Positions 8,480 to 17,548 of a stretch of DNA of 36,106 nt are shown piece after piece. The notes beneath the pieces were generated by a model, which searched no databases, was not told where the DNA came from, and saw only the letters and a list, made by a program, of their open reading frames with translations. Location of the stretch: NCBI GenBank assembly GCA_035291905.1, contig DATDRF010000108.1, forward strand, positions 1-36,106. The letters are read 5' to 3'. A program made the position numbers and the translations under genes. Source of the stretch: JACPLA01 sp035291905 (lineage in GTDB: Bacteria; Bacteroidota; Ignavibacteria; UBA10030). Numbering within the stretch: position 1 is the stretch's first letter; the number at the start of each line of letters is the position of its first letter.

Positions 8480-10177
8480 CTAGTACCCTACTGCCCCTGC
8501 ATCTGCCTGCCTCGGATCAACTCCGCCATACCTCACGCCTGTCTCGGGATTGATGATAATCCCCATGGCGCTCCCTTGTTGGCCTCCCATCCGTACTCTG
8601 TGTCCCATCGCCTCAAGGATCCGCTGTGAATCGAGCGTCGTCCCGTATTTTTCAATCCGCATCACATCAGGCAGCCATTGATGATGCAGGCGGCCTGCCG
8701 TGACGGCACCAGAAACGTTCATCTTGAAATCGATGACGTTCAGAATACACTGGAGCACGGTATTAATGATCGTTTTGCCGCCCGGAGATCCGACGAGAAA
8801 GAAGGGCTTTCCGTCCCTGGCAACGATGGTCGGAGTCATGCTCGAGAGCATCCGCTTGCCCGGCGCCACGAGGTTCGGCTGTGTCCCGATTGATCCCGTT
8901 GTGTCGGTCCGGCCGGGCTCGGCATTGAAATCTCCCATCTCATTATTATAGAGAAACCCGAGTCCTTCGGCGACGATTCGTGATCCGTACCCGTACTCAA
9001 GCGTATATGTTACTACGACGGCGTTTCCTTCCGCATCAACCACGGAGTAATGTGTTGTCTCCGTGCTCTCATACGCATCGTTAAAAGAAACGGGATCGCT
9101 GGCCGATTTCTTCTCAAGATTGATCGATTGCCTCAACGCGGCCGCATGTTCCTTTGAGGTAAGTTTCTCGATGGGTATTCCGGGATTGAAATCGGGGTCA
9201 CCCAGATACCGCGCACGATCGGCGAACGCTCTGCGCATCGATTCCGAAAGAAGATGCAGATACATTGCGGAATTGTGTCCGTAAGAAGCCAGATCGAATC
9301 CTTCCAGAATATTCAGCATTTCCACCAGAGCAGTCCCGCCCGAACTGGGCGGAGACATGGAATAAACGTCGTACCCCCTGTAATTGCCGTGGATAGGCGC
9401 CCGCTCTTTCGGCTCATAAGCGGCGAGATCGGCCTCTGTAATCAACCCGCCGTTCTTCTTCATATCGGCTGCGATGAGCCGCGCAGTTTCTCCTTTGTAG
9501 AATCCGTCACGCCCGTATTTCTGTATCCGCCTCAATGTTCTGTAAAGGTCGGGCTGTTCCCAGATGTCTCCCGGCTCGTACGACATGGTGTCCTCTTTAA
9601 AGAAGACCTTTGCCGACGAAGGATACTTCTTGAAATCCTCCTTGAGATATTTGAAATCTTCGGCCATCGACCAGCTCAATGCAAAGCCGTCATCGGCAAG
9701 GTCTACTGCAGGCTCAACCAGATCATCCCATGTCATTGTTCCGAATCGCTTGAACGCGAGATCGAATCCTGCAATCGTTCCCGGAACCCCGATGGCAAGG
9801 TATCCTTCGTGACTGATGTCCTCGATGTAGTTGCCTGCGGAATCGACGTATATCCGTTCATGCGCGGCAAGCGGGGCCTTTTCCCGAAAATCAAATGCAG
9901 TTACTTTTCCGTCCTTCGTATGAACGATCATGAAGCCGCCGCCTCCGATGTTCCCCGCGGCCGGGTGAACAACAGCCAGGGCGAGCCCTGTCGCAATTGC
10001 AGCGTCGATGGCGTTTCCGCCGTCCTGAAGAATGCGGATGCCGGCTTCGGAGGCAAGCTTGTGTGATGATACGACCATACCGTGGTTCGCCCGCTCGGGC
10101 GGTCTGGAAACCTGGGCAACCAGAGTTTGGGCAACCAGAAGGAGGACAACGAAGAGGAGGGAGAAATATTTTTGCAC
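8480..10177 (-). CDS. ggt: Gamma-glutamyltransferase (gamma-glutamyltranspeptidase)
   Basis: An exported Ntn-hydrolase that cleaves or transfers gamma-glutamyl groups, for example from glutathione, made as a proenzyme that self-cleaves. The catalytic Thr is the first Thr of the TTHYSVVD motif (codon 9056-9058), followed by GNAVVVTYT. SSMTPT and GSPGGKTIIN, also typical, are present. I chose GTG 10177 as the start because AAGGA lies eight bases upstream and it gives a clean signal peptide (VQKYFSLLFVVLLLVAQ, cleavage near AQV). A 20-codon longer reading from ATG 10237 is open but places a hydrophilic stretch before the signal peptide. The mature length of about 540 residues is normal. It is transcribed alone, opposite to both neighbours. 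Confidence 0.9.
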   Translation of the reverse strand: MQKYFSLLFVVLLLVAQTLVAQVSRPPERANHGMVVSSHKLASEAGIRILQDGGNAIDAAIATGLALAVVHPAAGNIGGGGFMIVHTKDGKVTAFDFREKAPLAAHERIYVDSAGNYIEDISHEGYLAIGVPGTIAGFDLAFKRFGTMTWDDLVEPAVDLADDGFALSWSMAEDFKYLKEDFKKYPSSAKVFFKEDTMSYEPGDIWEQPDLYRTLRRIQKYGRDGFYKGETARLIAADMKKNGGLITEADLAAYEPKERAPIHGNYRGYDVYSMSPPSSGGTALVEMLNILEGFDLASYGHNSAMYLHLLSESMRRAFADRARYLGDPDFNPGIPIEKLTSKEHAAALRQSINLEKKSASDPVSFNDAYESTETTHYSVVDAEGNAVVVTYTLEYGYGSRIVAEGLGFLYNNEMGDFNAEPGRTDTTGSIGTQPNLVAPGKRMLSSMTPTIVARDGKPFFLVGSPGGKTIINTVLQCILNVIDFKMNVSGAVTAGRLHHQWLPDVMRIEKYGTTLDSQRILEAMGHRVRMGGQQGSAMGIIINPETGVRYGGVDPRQADAGAVGY

Positions 10178-10270
10178 GGAAGGTATCCTTTCGATCAAGG
10201 TGTGTAAAAGAGTAACAAAATCTCCTCCTGCATGCAACCCTCGCCTGTGTGATGTCTTGGAATTGGTGTT

Positions 10271-10315
10271 TCTCTTTGCGTTCTCAGCGCCTCCTTTGCG
10301 ACTCTGCGTTGTAGT
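10271..10315. repeat. Dispersed-type intergenic repeat (TTTGCG-rich)
   Basis: A pyrimidine-rich stretch with TTTGCG at 10275-10280 and again at 10295-10300, and a following CTCTGCG. It resembles a multicopy intergenic element rather than coding sequence. It lies upstream of the M16 promoter candidate. Confidence 0.35.
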
Positions 10316-10345
10316 CTAAAAAGGGGAAACTGATACACTACCGCC

Positions 10346-10374
10346 TTGACCGACAACTTTCAGAGTTGTAGATT
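10346..10374 (+). promoter_or_regulatory. Sigma70-type promoter candidate for the M16 protease pair
   Basis: TTGACC at 10346-10351 and TAGATT at 10369-10374 are separated by 17 bases. The predicted start near 10381 leaves a leader of about 40 bases before ATG 10421, with AGGAG at 10410-10414. A small hairpin ACAACT/AGTTGT (10353-10369) sits in the spacer. Confidence 0.45.
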
Positions 10375-10420
10375 CCACGACACGCCGAACATCACTTCAA
10401 TTCACCAACAGGAGTGCGCC

Positions 10421-11764
10421 ATGAGATTTCTTAGTACGCTCTCTCTCCTCCTTGCTTTCGCCTTCTGCTCATCTGCGCAGATCAATATCAAGACGGAGCG
10501 CTATAAACTCCCGAACGGCCTGACCGTGATTCTGCATCAGGACAAATCGGTTCCGATTGCGGCAGTGAACATCTGGTACCATGTGGGATCAGCAAACGAG
10601 AAGCCCGGCCGAACAGGCTTTGCCCATCTGTTTGAACACATGCTCTTTCAGGGCTCCCAGAACGTCGGCGACGACCAGCACTTTTCGCTTATTCAAGAGG
10701 CGGGAGGATCGCTGAACGGGTCAACGAACAACGACCGGACCAACTATTTTGAGACGGTTCCGAGCAACTTCCTGGAAATGGCCCTCTGGCTTGAAGCCGA
10801 TCGCATGGGCTTTCTGCTGCCGGCAATGACACAGGAAAAACTGGATAACCAGAGAGATGTCGTAAAGAATGAACGGCGTCAGCGTGTCGACAATCAGCCG
10901 TACGGCCGCTCGTTCGAACGGATTGGTGCCCTGCTCTATGAGCCGAGCCATCCCTATTCCTGGTCCGTGATCGGGTCGATGGACGACCTGAGCGCTGCAT
11001 CGTTGGAAGACGTCAAGGAATTCTTCAGAAAATACTATGCGCCGAACAACGCGAGCCTGGTTATTGCCGGCGATTTTGACGTCAAGGCAACAAAGGAACT
11101 CGTAAAGAAATACTTTAGCGACATACCTTCGAGCACGATCGAGCCGTTGCCGGTCAATCAGCCCGCGCTCGCAGCGGCAAAATATGAGACTATGGAGGAT
11201 CGGGTGCAGCTTCCGCGGATGTCGATCAACTGGCACTCCACGCCCCTCACCAGTCCGGACGATGCAACCCTTGATATTCTCGGCGACGTTTTGGCAGGCG
11301 GGAAGAATTCGCGGCTCTACAGGGCCCTTGTCTATGATCGGCAGATTGCCCAGAGTGTTTTTGCCGGCCAGGGAAGTCGGGCGCTCGCAGGAACGTTCTC
11401 GGTGACCGTTACGGCAAAACAGGGAGTCTCTCTTTCTGAGATCGAGAAGGTCGTCGATGAAGAAATTGAAAAACTGAAGAACATTCCTCCTTCCGACCGC
11501 GAGCTCCAACGGTCGAGAAACAGCACGAAAGCCACGTATGTCTATCGCCTTCAGTCAGTTGGCGGAAAGGCAGACCAGCTCAACTGGTTCAACGTCATGT
11601 GGGGCGATCCTGCAATGATCAACAAGGATCTCGACCGCTACGCAAAGATTACCCCGGCTGACGTTCGAAACGCCGCGAAGAAATATCTGACAAAGAACCG
11701 GATAGTGTTCAGTGTTGTGCCGACGGGCAAGAAAGAACTCGAAGCGAAGCCGATCTCCAACTAA
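10421..11764 (+). CDS. M16 zinc metalloprotease, catalytic subunit
   Basis: A 447-residue exported pitrilysin/insulinase-family peptidase. Residues 1-20 form a signal peptide ending in SSAQ, placing it in the periplasm. The inverted zinc motif HxxEH is intact (H69-L-F-E-H73), and the downstream zinc-ligand Glu lies in the VKNERRQ segment. The C-terminal half contains the second M16 domain but lacks the Arg/Tyr substrate-binding signature found in its partner. It is followed 21 bases later by the second M16 gene. In known bacterial M16B enzymes, two such half-proteins form a heterodimeric clamp that degrades peptides. ATG 10421 is preferred over an in-frame upstream codon because of AGGAG at 10410. 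Confidence 0.9.
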   Translation: MRFLSTLSLLLAFAFCSSAQINIKTERYKLPNGLTVILHQDKSVPIAAVNIWYHVGSANEKPGRTGFAHLFEHMLFQGSQNVGDDQHFSLIQEAGGSLNGSTNNDRTNYFETVPSNFLEMALWLEADRMGFLLPAMTQEKLDNQRDVVKNERRQRVDNQPYGRSFERIGALLYEPSHPYSWSVIGSMDDLSAASLEDVKEFFRKYYAPNNASLVIAGDFDVKATKELVKKYFSDIPSSTIEPLPVNQPALAAAKYETMEDRVQLPRMSINWHSTPLTSPDDATLDILGDVLAGGKNSRLYRALVYDRQIAQSVFAGQGSRALAGTFSVTVTAKQGVSLSEIEKVVDEEIEKLKNIPPSDRELQRSRNSTKATYVYRLQSVGGKADQLNWFNVMWGDPAMINKDLDRYAKITPADVRNAAKKYLTKNRIVFSVVPTGKKELEAKPISN

Positions 11765-11785
11765 CGACAGCGAACGGAGTGTGCC

Positions 11786-13213
11786 ATGAAACGCCTTCTT
11801 TTGTTTTTGACAATCTTCTGCCTGACGGCAACCGTGTCGGGCCAAATCGATCGAACAAAGAAACCGGCGCCCAAAGCGACTGCACCGCTGACGCTGCCGA
11901 AAATCCAACGGGCCGTCCTTGCCAACGGGCTCTCGATCATGTTGGTGGAGCATCACGAACTGCCCGTCGTGCAGTTCCAGCTCGTTCTGAAATCCGGCTC
12001 CTCCAGTGATCCCGCTGGTAAGAGCGGGCTTGCAAATTTGACGGCACAGATGCTGGATGAAGGAACCACGAAACGCTCTGCCCTCCAGATTGCCGATGAT
12101 CTCGATTTCATCGGGGCGAACCTCTCCGTGAACGCGACAGAAGATGCGACGTTTACATCCCTGTTGACGATCAAAGAGCATCTCGCATCGGCGCTTGATG
12201 TCTATGCCGATGTGGTTCTGAATCCCTCCTTTCCCGAAGTGGATTGGAATCGCGTCAAGAAATCCCATCTCACGAGCCTGATTGCACGCAAGGACCAGCC
12301 GGCTTTTGTCGCCTCGAACGTGTTTGGTATTCTCACGTATGGAGGGGAGCATCCGTACGGGCAGCCGTCGGGCGGAACCGAAGCATCGGTCGACGCAATT
12401 TCCATCGATGATCTCAAGAACTACTACAGCACCACATTCACGCCGAACAACGCAACGCTCATCGTCGTGGGCGATGTTACCATGAAGGAAATAAAGCCCA
12501 CCCTGGAAAAGTATTTCGGCTCGTGGAAGAAGGGAGGGATTTCGACGGCGAAATTCCCGGCTGCGCCGAAGATTGCGTCAACGCAGATTTACCTCGTGGA
12601 CAAGTCGCAGGCAGCCCAATCGGAAATCCGCATCGGACATGTGGGGGTGGCGCGCAGTACGAATGACTACTACGCGCTGACGGTCATGAACACGATTCTC
12701 GGCGGACAATTTTCAAGCCGCATTAACCTGAACCTCCGCGAATCGAAAGGATACACATACGGAGCGAGGTCGGGATTCTCGATGCAGAGAGAGGCCGGCC
12801 CCTTTACTGCTTCTGCGGCCGTCAAGACAGGAGTAACCGACAGCTCGGTGATTGAGTTCATGAAAGAATTGAGGGGGATTCGTGACGCGGACGTGACACA
12901 GAAAGAACTCGAGTTTGCGGTCAACTCGATTGTTCGACGTCTTCCGCAGGCATTCGAGACGCCGGGCCAGATTGCGACCCAATTGATGCTCCTGGTGCTG
13001 TACGATTTGCCCGACGACTACTATAGCGCATTCATTCAGAACAACGAAAAAGTGACGGTAAAGGATGTGAGGCGTGTTGCGGAGAAATATCTCGACCCGA
13101 AGGCGATGAATATTGTTATTGTCGGTGATGTCGCGACGATCAAGGAGGGATTGGAAAAACTCGGCTACGGGGCCGTGCACGCAGTCTCGGCAGACGGGCA
13201 AATGATGCATTGA
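11786..13213 (+). CDS. M16 family protein, non-catalytic subunit
   Basis: A 475-residue exported M16 homologue with a signal peptide at residues 1-20 (MKRLLLFLTIFC, then SGQ). The zinc motif is lost: the position aligned to HxxEH in the neighbour reads LTAQMLDE. The C-terminal domain keeps the LRESKGYTYGA signature, whose Arg and Tyr bind substrate in this family. It is therefore best read as the regulatory/substrate-binding half of a heterodimer with the preceding gene, as in the two-gene M16B systems. GGAG at 11776-11779 precedes ATG 11786. A strong hairpin follows about 40 bases after the stop. Confidence 0.88.
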   Translation: MKRLLLFLTIFCLTATVSGQIDRTKKPAPKATAPLTLPKIQRAVLANGLSIMLVEHHELPVVQFQLVLKSGSSSDPAGKSGLANLTAQMLDEGTTKRSALQIADDLDFIGANLSVNATEDATFTSLLTIKEHLASALDVYADVVLNPSFPEVDWNRVKKSHLTSLIARKDQPAFVASNVFGILTYGGEHPYGQPSGGTEASVDAISIDDLKNYYSTTFTPNNATLIVVGDVTMKEIKPTLEKYFGSWKKGGISTAKFPAAPKIASTQIYLVDKSQAAQSEIRIGHVGVARSTNDYYALTVMNTILGGQFSSRINLNLRESKGYTYGARSGFSMQREAGPFTASAAVKTGVTDSSVIEFMKELRGIRDADVTQKELEFAVNSIVRRLPQAFETPGQIATQLMLLVLYDLPDDYYSAFIQNNEKVTVKDVRRVAEKYLDPKAMNIVIVGDVATIKEGLEKLGYGAVHAVSADGQMMH

Positions 13214-13225
13214 TCGGTCCGTTTC

Positions 13226-13254
13226 TTGAACCGATGCCCTTTCTTGCGTATATT
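13226..13254 (+). promoter_or_regulatory. Sigma70-type promoter candidate for tRNA-Gly
   Basis: TTGAAC (13226-13231), a 17-base spacer and TATATT (13249-13254) form a near-consensus promoter. The expected start near 13261 falls inside the left arm of the adjacent hairpin, about 43 bases before the tRNA. Confidence 0.55.
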
Positions 13255-13255
13255 C

Positions 13256-13295
13256 AAAATGGCCCACGGGAGATGCCGACATCGTGGGCCATTTT
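13256..13295. terminator. Perfect hairpin terminator after the M16 pair
   Basis: A perfect 13-bp inverted repeat (13256-13268 with 13283-13295, core GGCCCACG/CGTGGGCC) with a 14-base loop has AAAA on the left and TTTT on the right. It fits a rho-independent terminator for the M16 transcript. The promoter just upstream would start transcription within it, so tRNA transcripts would carry only the shortened hairpin. Confidence 0.65.
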
Positions 13296-13303
13296 GGGTC
13301 TTT

Positions 13304-13379
<76 letters not shown>

Positions 13380-13434
13380 TGAGTGGGAACGGCTGTTTCG
13401 TCGCCGGTTCCCTGCCCGCCTTTGAGAACCCTTG

Positions 13435-13600
13435 AGGCAGGCGGGGATCCCGGCTTGCCCCGACGGAGTTTCTTCCCAAACGAAGTCGGGGTCGCCCGCT
13501 CGAAAGAATGCGGATTTCGGATTGAGGATTGCGGATTCGAAAAATCCGAAATCACCATTCCGCAATCCGAAATTCTTCCTGGGCCGCCTCTGGTGGCTCA
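13435..13600. repeat. Repeat-filled gap between tRNA-Gly and moxR
   Basis: The 310-base gap 13380-13689 has no credible gene. It holds CCCCGAC/GTCGGGG (13458-13464 with 13485-13491). It then holds nested inverted repeats of a CGGATT type: ATTTCGGATT (13514-13523) pairs with AATCCGAAAT (13543-13552), and ATTGCGGATT (13529-13538) relates to the inverted copy at about 13560-13574. This is the style of dispersed small palindromic elements. I see no convincing promoter in 13600-13689. Confidence 0.55.
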
Positions 13601-13689
13601 ATTCGTTTGAAGGGCTTTTCGGAACACGCCAAAACCATATCCGTCTAACTTCTGTTGTACCAATTATCGAATAAATCTCGGGAGCACCT

Positions 13690-14673
13690 GTGGACATCAA
13701 AACCATCAACGAAATGATCAAGAAGGAAAGCGCTTTTGTCGAGACCCTCACCAGCGAGGTGGGGAAGATTATTGTCGGCCAAAGGCACATGATCGACCGG
13801 CTGCTGATTGGGCTGCTCAGCAACGGTCACATCCTCCTTGAAGGAGTCCCCGGCCTGGCGAAGACACTCGCTATCAAGACCCTCGCGGGGGCGATCAGCG
13901 CCCGATTTCAGCGGATCCAATTCACGCCCGACCTTCTCCCCGCGGATCTCATCGGGACAATGATCTACAATCAAAAGGACGGCAAGTTTGTCACGCGAAA
14001 GGGCCCCATCTTTGCCAATTTCATCCTGGCAGACGAAATCAACCGTGCCCCTGCAAAGGTCCAGAGCGCGCTTCTCGAGGCGATGCAGGAACGGCAAATA
14101 ACCATCGGAGAGGAGACGTTTAAGCTCGAAGAACCGTTCCTGGTCCTTGCGACGCAGAATCCCATTGAACAGGAGGGAACATACCCGCTTCCGGAAGCCC
14201 AGGTGGATCGGTTCATGTTGAAGGTGAAGATCGGATATCCCTCGCGGGCAGAAGAGCTGCAGATCATGAAGCAAAATGTCGACGGGACTCAGAAACCGAT
14301 GAAACCCGTGGTGAGCCCGAAGGATATTCTGGCAGCGCGTGAGGTCGTGAAGCAGGTCTACATGGACGAGAAGATCGAACGATACATCCTTGATATTGTT
14401 TTTGCCACCCGCGAGCCAAAGACCTTCAAGCTCGACAAGCTGGTGCCCCTGATCAGTTACGGCGCATCGCCCCGGGCAACCATCAATCTCGCACTTGCCG
14501 CGAAGGCTCATGCCTTCATCAAACGCCGCGGGTATGTGATTCCGGAAGATGTCAGGTCGATCGCGATGGATGTGATGAGACATCGCGTCGCCGTCACCTA
14601 TGAGGCAGAAGCGGAAGAGATCACGCCTGAATCGGTCGTCCAGGAAATCCTGAATCACGTCGAGGTGCCGTAA
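13690..14673 (+). CDS. moxR: MoxR-type AAA+ ATPase
   Basis: A 327-residue cytoplasmic AAA+ ATPase heading the Bat operon. Walker A is GVPGLAKT (Lys58), Walker B is LADEINRAP, and ATQNPIEQEGTYPLPEAQVDRF carries the family's sensor 1 region (shown here only as the family signature). Length is typical. MoxR proteins are chaperone-like ATPases that work with von Willebrand A (VWA) domain proteins encoded beside them, here the DUF58 and BatA/BatB products. The start is GTG 13690, with GGGAG at 13680-13684. The next gene begins 10 bases after the stop, so they are surely cotranscribed. Confidence 0.93.
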   Translation: MDIKTINEMIKKESAFVETLTSEVGKIIVGQRHMIDRLLIGLLSNGHILLEGVPGLAKTLAIKTLAGAISARFQRIQFTPDLLPADLIGTMIYNQKDGKFVTRKGPIFANFILADEINRAPAKVQSALLEAMQERQITIGEETFKLEEPFLVLATQNPIEQEGTYPLPEAQVDRFMLKVKIGYPSRAEELQIMKQNVDGTQKPMKPVVSPKDILAAREVVKQVYMDEKIERYILDIVFATREPKTFKLDKLVPLISYGASPRATINLALAAKAHAFIKRRGYVIPEDVRSIAMDVMRHRVAVTYEAEAEEITPESVVQEILNHVEVP

Positions 14674-14683
14674 GCGGACTTCG

Positions 14684-15559
14684 ATGGAAGCCAAGGAACT
14701 TCTCAAAAAGGTCCGTCAGCTCGAAATCCGGACCCGGGGCATCGTCAATGAGGTCTTCTCGGGTGAATATCACTCCGTGTTCAAGGGACGCGGGATGGAA
14801 TTCTCCGAGGTGCGCGAATATTCTCCCGGCGACGAGATACGAACCATCGACTGGAACGTCACCGCCCGGCTGAACCATCCGTTCGTCAAGGTGTTTGAAG
14901 AAGAACGTGAATTGACCGTGATGCTCCTGGTCGACATGAGCGGATCTCAGTTTTTCGGATCCCAAGCAGCACTGAAGCGCGACATCGCGGTCGAGCTGAG
15001 CGCCATTCTCGCCTTCTCTGCGATGAAAAACAACGACAAGGTGGGAGCGATCCTTTTTACCGATACCATTGAGCAGTTTATTCCCCCGCACAAGGGAAAA
15101 ACACATGCGCTGAGGATTGTCCGGGAGCTGCTGTCATTTGAGCCAAAAAGCCATCAGACAAATATCAACGAGGCGCTTGGGTATCTGAGCCGCGTGCAAA
15201 AAAAGCGTTCGATCGTCTTTCTCATCTCTGACTTCATCGACAAGGGCTATGAGCAGGCGCTCCGTATTGCCGGAAAACGGCATGATCTCGTCGGCATTGT
15301 CCTGGTTGATCCGCGTGAGCGCGAACTTCCCAGGATCGGCCTCATTACCCTCCGCGATGCCGAAACGGGAAGACAACAGTGGATCGACACGTCGGATGCT
15401 GCCGTTCGGCGCGCACACGCCGCATACTGGAAATCGACGCACCAGACGCGGCATGACCTGTTTCTCAAGTCGAAACTGGATGCGGTCGAGATCCAGCTTG
15501 ATCAGCCGTATATGAAGCCGCTGAGCGACTTCTTCAGAAGGAGAGAAAAACGGTGGTGA
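14684..15559 (+). CDS. DUF58 protein (VWA-like fold)
   Basis: A 291-residue cytoplasmic protein with the DUF58 signature: FSGEYHSVFKGRGMEF, then VREYSPGD and IDWNVTARL near residues 25-65. A VWA-like domain follows, starting with VMLLVDMSGS, where a DxSGS metal-site motif is intact. DUF58 proteins are regularly encoded directly after MoxR ATPases and are thought to be their partners. The frame ends in a TGA that overlaps the next start by seven bases. I see no membrane segment. Confidence 0.9.
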   Translation: MEAKELLKKVRQLEIRTRGIVNEVFSGEYHSVFKGRGMEFSEVREYSPGDEIRTIDWNVTARLNHPFVKVFEEERELTVMLLVDMSGSQFFGSQAALKRDIAVELSAILAFSAMKNNDKVGAILFTDTIEQFIPPHKGKTHALRIVRELLSFEPKSHQTNINEALGYLSRVQKKRSIVFLISDFIDKGYEQALRIAGKRHDLVGIVLVDPRERELPRIGLITLRDAETGRQQWIDTSDAAVRRAHAAYWKSTHQTRHDLFLKSKLDAVEIQLDQPYMKPLSDFFRRREKRW

Positions 15560-16506
15560 GGCGTTTTGAAATGGTCCTTGTGGCTGTGCTTTTCCTGGGA
15601 TTGCACGTCCGGGCCCAGGAGGTGCAGCTCCACGCCTCGATTGATTCTTCCACAGCCCGCGTTGGAGAATGGATTCATCTGCGCGTCACGGTTGAGTCTT
15701 CATCGTCGGTGACCTCGGTGTCTCCCATGCTGAAGGATAGTCTGGGAGCGTTCGAAGTACTGCAGGTCCATGGCTCTCCTGCGGAGATCGATGGCCAATC
15801 CCGCCGCCAGACGTGGGATATCCGGCTTACATCATTCGAAGCGACGGAAGGGGCTATTCCGTCGGTTGTCTTCGGATATGCCCTGGAGGGAGAGAGCACC
15901 CCGCGCTACGCTTCGACGCCGCCAATCCCGATTTCGATCAAGCCGGTTGAATTCGATCCCCAAGGCGACATCAAGGATGTCAAGCCGCCGCTGACACCCC
16001 CCTGGGCGTTTGAAGATTTTCTCCCTTACGGGATCCTGATTCTGGTCCTTGCGGCACTTGGGGCGGGATACTACTACTATAGACGGTGGAGAAAGCAGGT
16101 CAAAGAACCGGAGCGATTCGTCCCTCAGGCGCCGCCGCATGAACAGGCGCTCTTTGCATTGCGTTCGCTTGAACAAAAACGGTTGTGGCAGCAGGGAAAG
16201 GTGAAAGAATACTATTCCGAAGTCACGGAAATTATCAGGAAGTTCTTCGAGGGCCAATTTGGGATTATCGCGCTGGAAATGACGTCGGACGAGATCCTGC
16301 AGCAAATGAAGTCAGTTCCCGAAGCCCGGCCGCACTGGAAGGAGATGAATACGTTCTTTCTTGTAGCGGATCTGGTGAAGTTTGCGAAGCATCAGGCGAC
16401 GCCCGCCGAGCATGAGAACGAGATGAAATGGGCGTACGCCATGGTGAGATCCTCGGTTCCGAAAGCGGCTGAACCTCGTGAGGAGGCAACTGTCAATGCT
16501 CGGTGA
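15553..16506 (+). CDS. Short BatD-like membrane protein
   Basis: A 317-residue protein with a signal peptide (residues 1-21, ending VRAQ), a periplasmic beta-sandwich domain to about residue 140, one membrane segment near 158-175 (GILILVLAALGAGYYYY) and a cytosolic helical domain. Both ends resemble the larger BatD encoded at 19702: the N-terminal extracytoplasmic beta strands, and the C-terminal domain with the KVKEYYSEVTEIIRKFF-type helices. It is probably a truncated BatD/DUF4381-type component of the same membrane complex. The start is taken at GTG 15553; GTG 15556 or ATG 15571 are alternatives. It overlaps both neighbours. Confidence 0.75.
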   Translation: MVRRFEMVLVAVLFLGLHVRAQEVQLHASIDSSTARVGEWIHLRVTVESSSSVTSVSPMLKDSLGAFEVLQVHGSPAEIDGQSRRQTWDIRLTSFEATEGAIPSVVFGYALEGESTPRYASTPPIPISIKPVEFDPQGDIKDVKPPLTPPWAFEDFLPYGILILVLAALGAGYYYYRRWRKQVKEPERFVPQAPPHEQALFALRSLEQKRLWQQGKVKEYYSEVTEIIRKFFEGQFGIIALEMTSDEILQQMKSVPEARPHWKEMNTFFLVADLVKFAKHQATPAEHENEMKWAYAMVRSSVPKAAEPREEATVNAR

Positions 16507-17488
16507 TTCCTTTGCGAACCCCGGATTTCTCTGGTTGTTGCTGCTGGTTCCCGCAGGTGCATTCTATTGGTGGTGGCGGCGGAGAACGATGATTACAACG
16601 GTTCAATTCTCTTCGTTGAAACCGTTCGAACGTGCGCCCCGGAGTCTTCGCGAACGGCTAAGGCATGTGCCTCTTGCGTTGAGGCTTCTGGTTGTCGCCT
16701 GTCTTATTGTTGCCCTGGCGCGCCCGCAGTCGGTATCAAGCAAGGAGAACCTTTCCACAGAGGGAATCGACATTGTGCTCGTTCTCGATATCTCTGGAAG
16801 CATGCTGGCGGAGGATTTTACGCCCAACAGGCTCGTCGCGGCCAAGAAGGTTGCGGACGAGTTCATCGAGGGGAGAGCGAACGACAGGATCGGACTCGTG
16901 ATCTTTTCGGCAGAGAGCTTCACTCAGTGTCCTCTGACTCTTGACTATCCGGTGTTGAGAAGCCTTTTGGACGAGGTGAAAAACGGCATGATTGCTGACG
17001 GTACAGCCATCGGGCTCGCAGTTGCGAACGGAGTGAACAGGCTCAAGGACAGCAAGACAAAGAGCAAGGTTGTGATTCTCCTGACGGACGGCGTGAACAA
17101 CCGCGGGGAGATCGATCCGATCACCGCGGCGAAGATCGCGGCGACGTTCGGCATTCGGGTCTACACAGTGGGCGTCGGCGCACAGGGGATGGCCCCGTTT
17201 CCCGTGCAGACCCCGTTCGGGGTTCGCCGCCAAATGATGCAGGTCGATCTCGACGAAAAGACCCTCACGGCAGTAGCATCGATGACCGGCGGCAAATACT
17301 TCCGTGCGACCGACAACGAGAAGCTCAAGGCAATCTACCGGGAGATTGACAAACTGGAACGGACAAAGATCGAAGTGACGGCCTACAAGAAATATACCGA
17401 GCTCTTTCCGCAATGGCTTATGGCTGGAATGCTATTCCTTATTGTGGAAATTGGACTGGGGACGACGGTTTTGAGGAAGATTCCTTAG
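16496..17488 (+). CDS. batA: BatA, VWA-domain membrane protein
   Basis: A 330-residue membrane-anchored VWA protein. Two N-terminal membrane segments (residues about 8-24 and 55-72) and one at the C-terminus (about 308-327) surround a VWA domain with an intact metal site, Asp98-x-Ser100-x-Ser102, and later LLTDGVNN. Bat proteins are linked to stress or aerotolerance in Bacteroides and Leptospira; the molecular role is unsettled. ATG 16496 is preferred to the in-frame GTG 16478 because AGGAGG at 16481-16486 lies nine bases before it. It overlaps the preceding stop by 11 bases. Its TAG stop (17486-17488) is also the first triplet of an inverted repeat. Confidence 0.9.
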   Translation: MLGDSFANPGFLWLLLLVPAGAFYWWWRRRTMITTVQFSSLKPFERAPRSLRERLRHVPLALRLLVVACLIVALARPQSVSSKENLSTEGIDIVLVLDISGSMLAEDFTPNRLVAAKKVADEFIEGRANDRIGLVIFSAESFTQCPLTLDYPVLRSLLDEVKNGMIADGTAIGLAVANGVNRLKDSKTKSKVVILLTDGVNNRGEIDPITAAKIAATFGIRVYTVGVGAQGMAPFPVQTPFGVRRQMMQVDLDEKTLTAVASMTGGKYFRATDNEKLKAIYREIDKLERTKIEVTAYKKYTELFPQWLMAGMLFLIVEIGLGTTVLRKIP

Positions 17489-17512
17489 CTGTCAGCTATC
17501 AGCGCTCAGCGG
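17486..17512. repeat. Left inverted repeat flanking the four-helix-bundle gene
   Basis: This 27-bp sequence (TAGCTGTCAGC... to ...CTCAGCGG) is the imperfect inverse of 17919-17945; by hand alignment 22 of 27 positions match. It begins with the batA stop codon. A third, solo copy lies at 23431-23455. Confidence 0.7.
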
Positions 17513-17548
17513 CCAGGACAGAACAATAATCAACCAATGGGGGGATAT

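Noticed and set aside
10331..10337. TGATACA heptamer upstream of the M16 pair
   Set aside because: It is a single copy without a -24/-12 element, consistent with chance.
13645..14706. Long minus-strand frame opposite moxR
   Set aside because: It mirrors a motif-complete AAA+ gene; composition and lack of any motif mark it as an antisense shadow.
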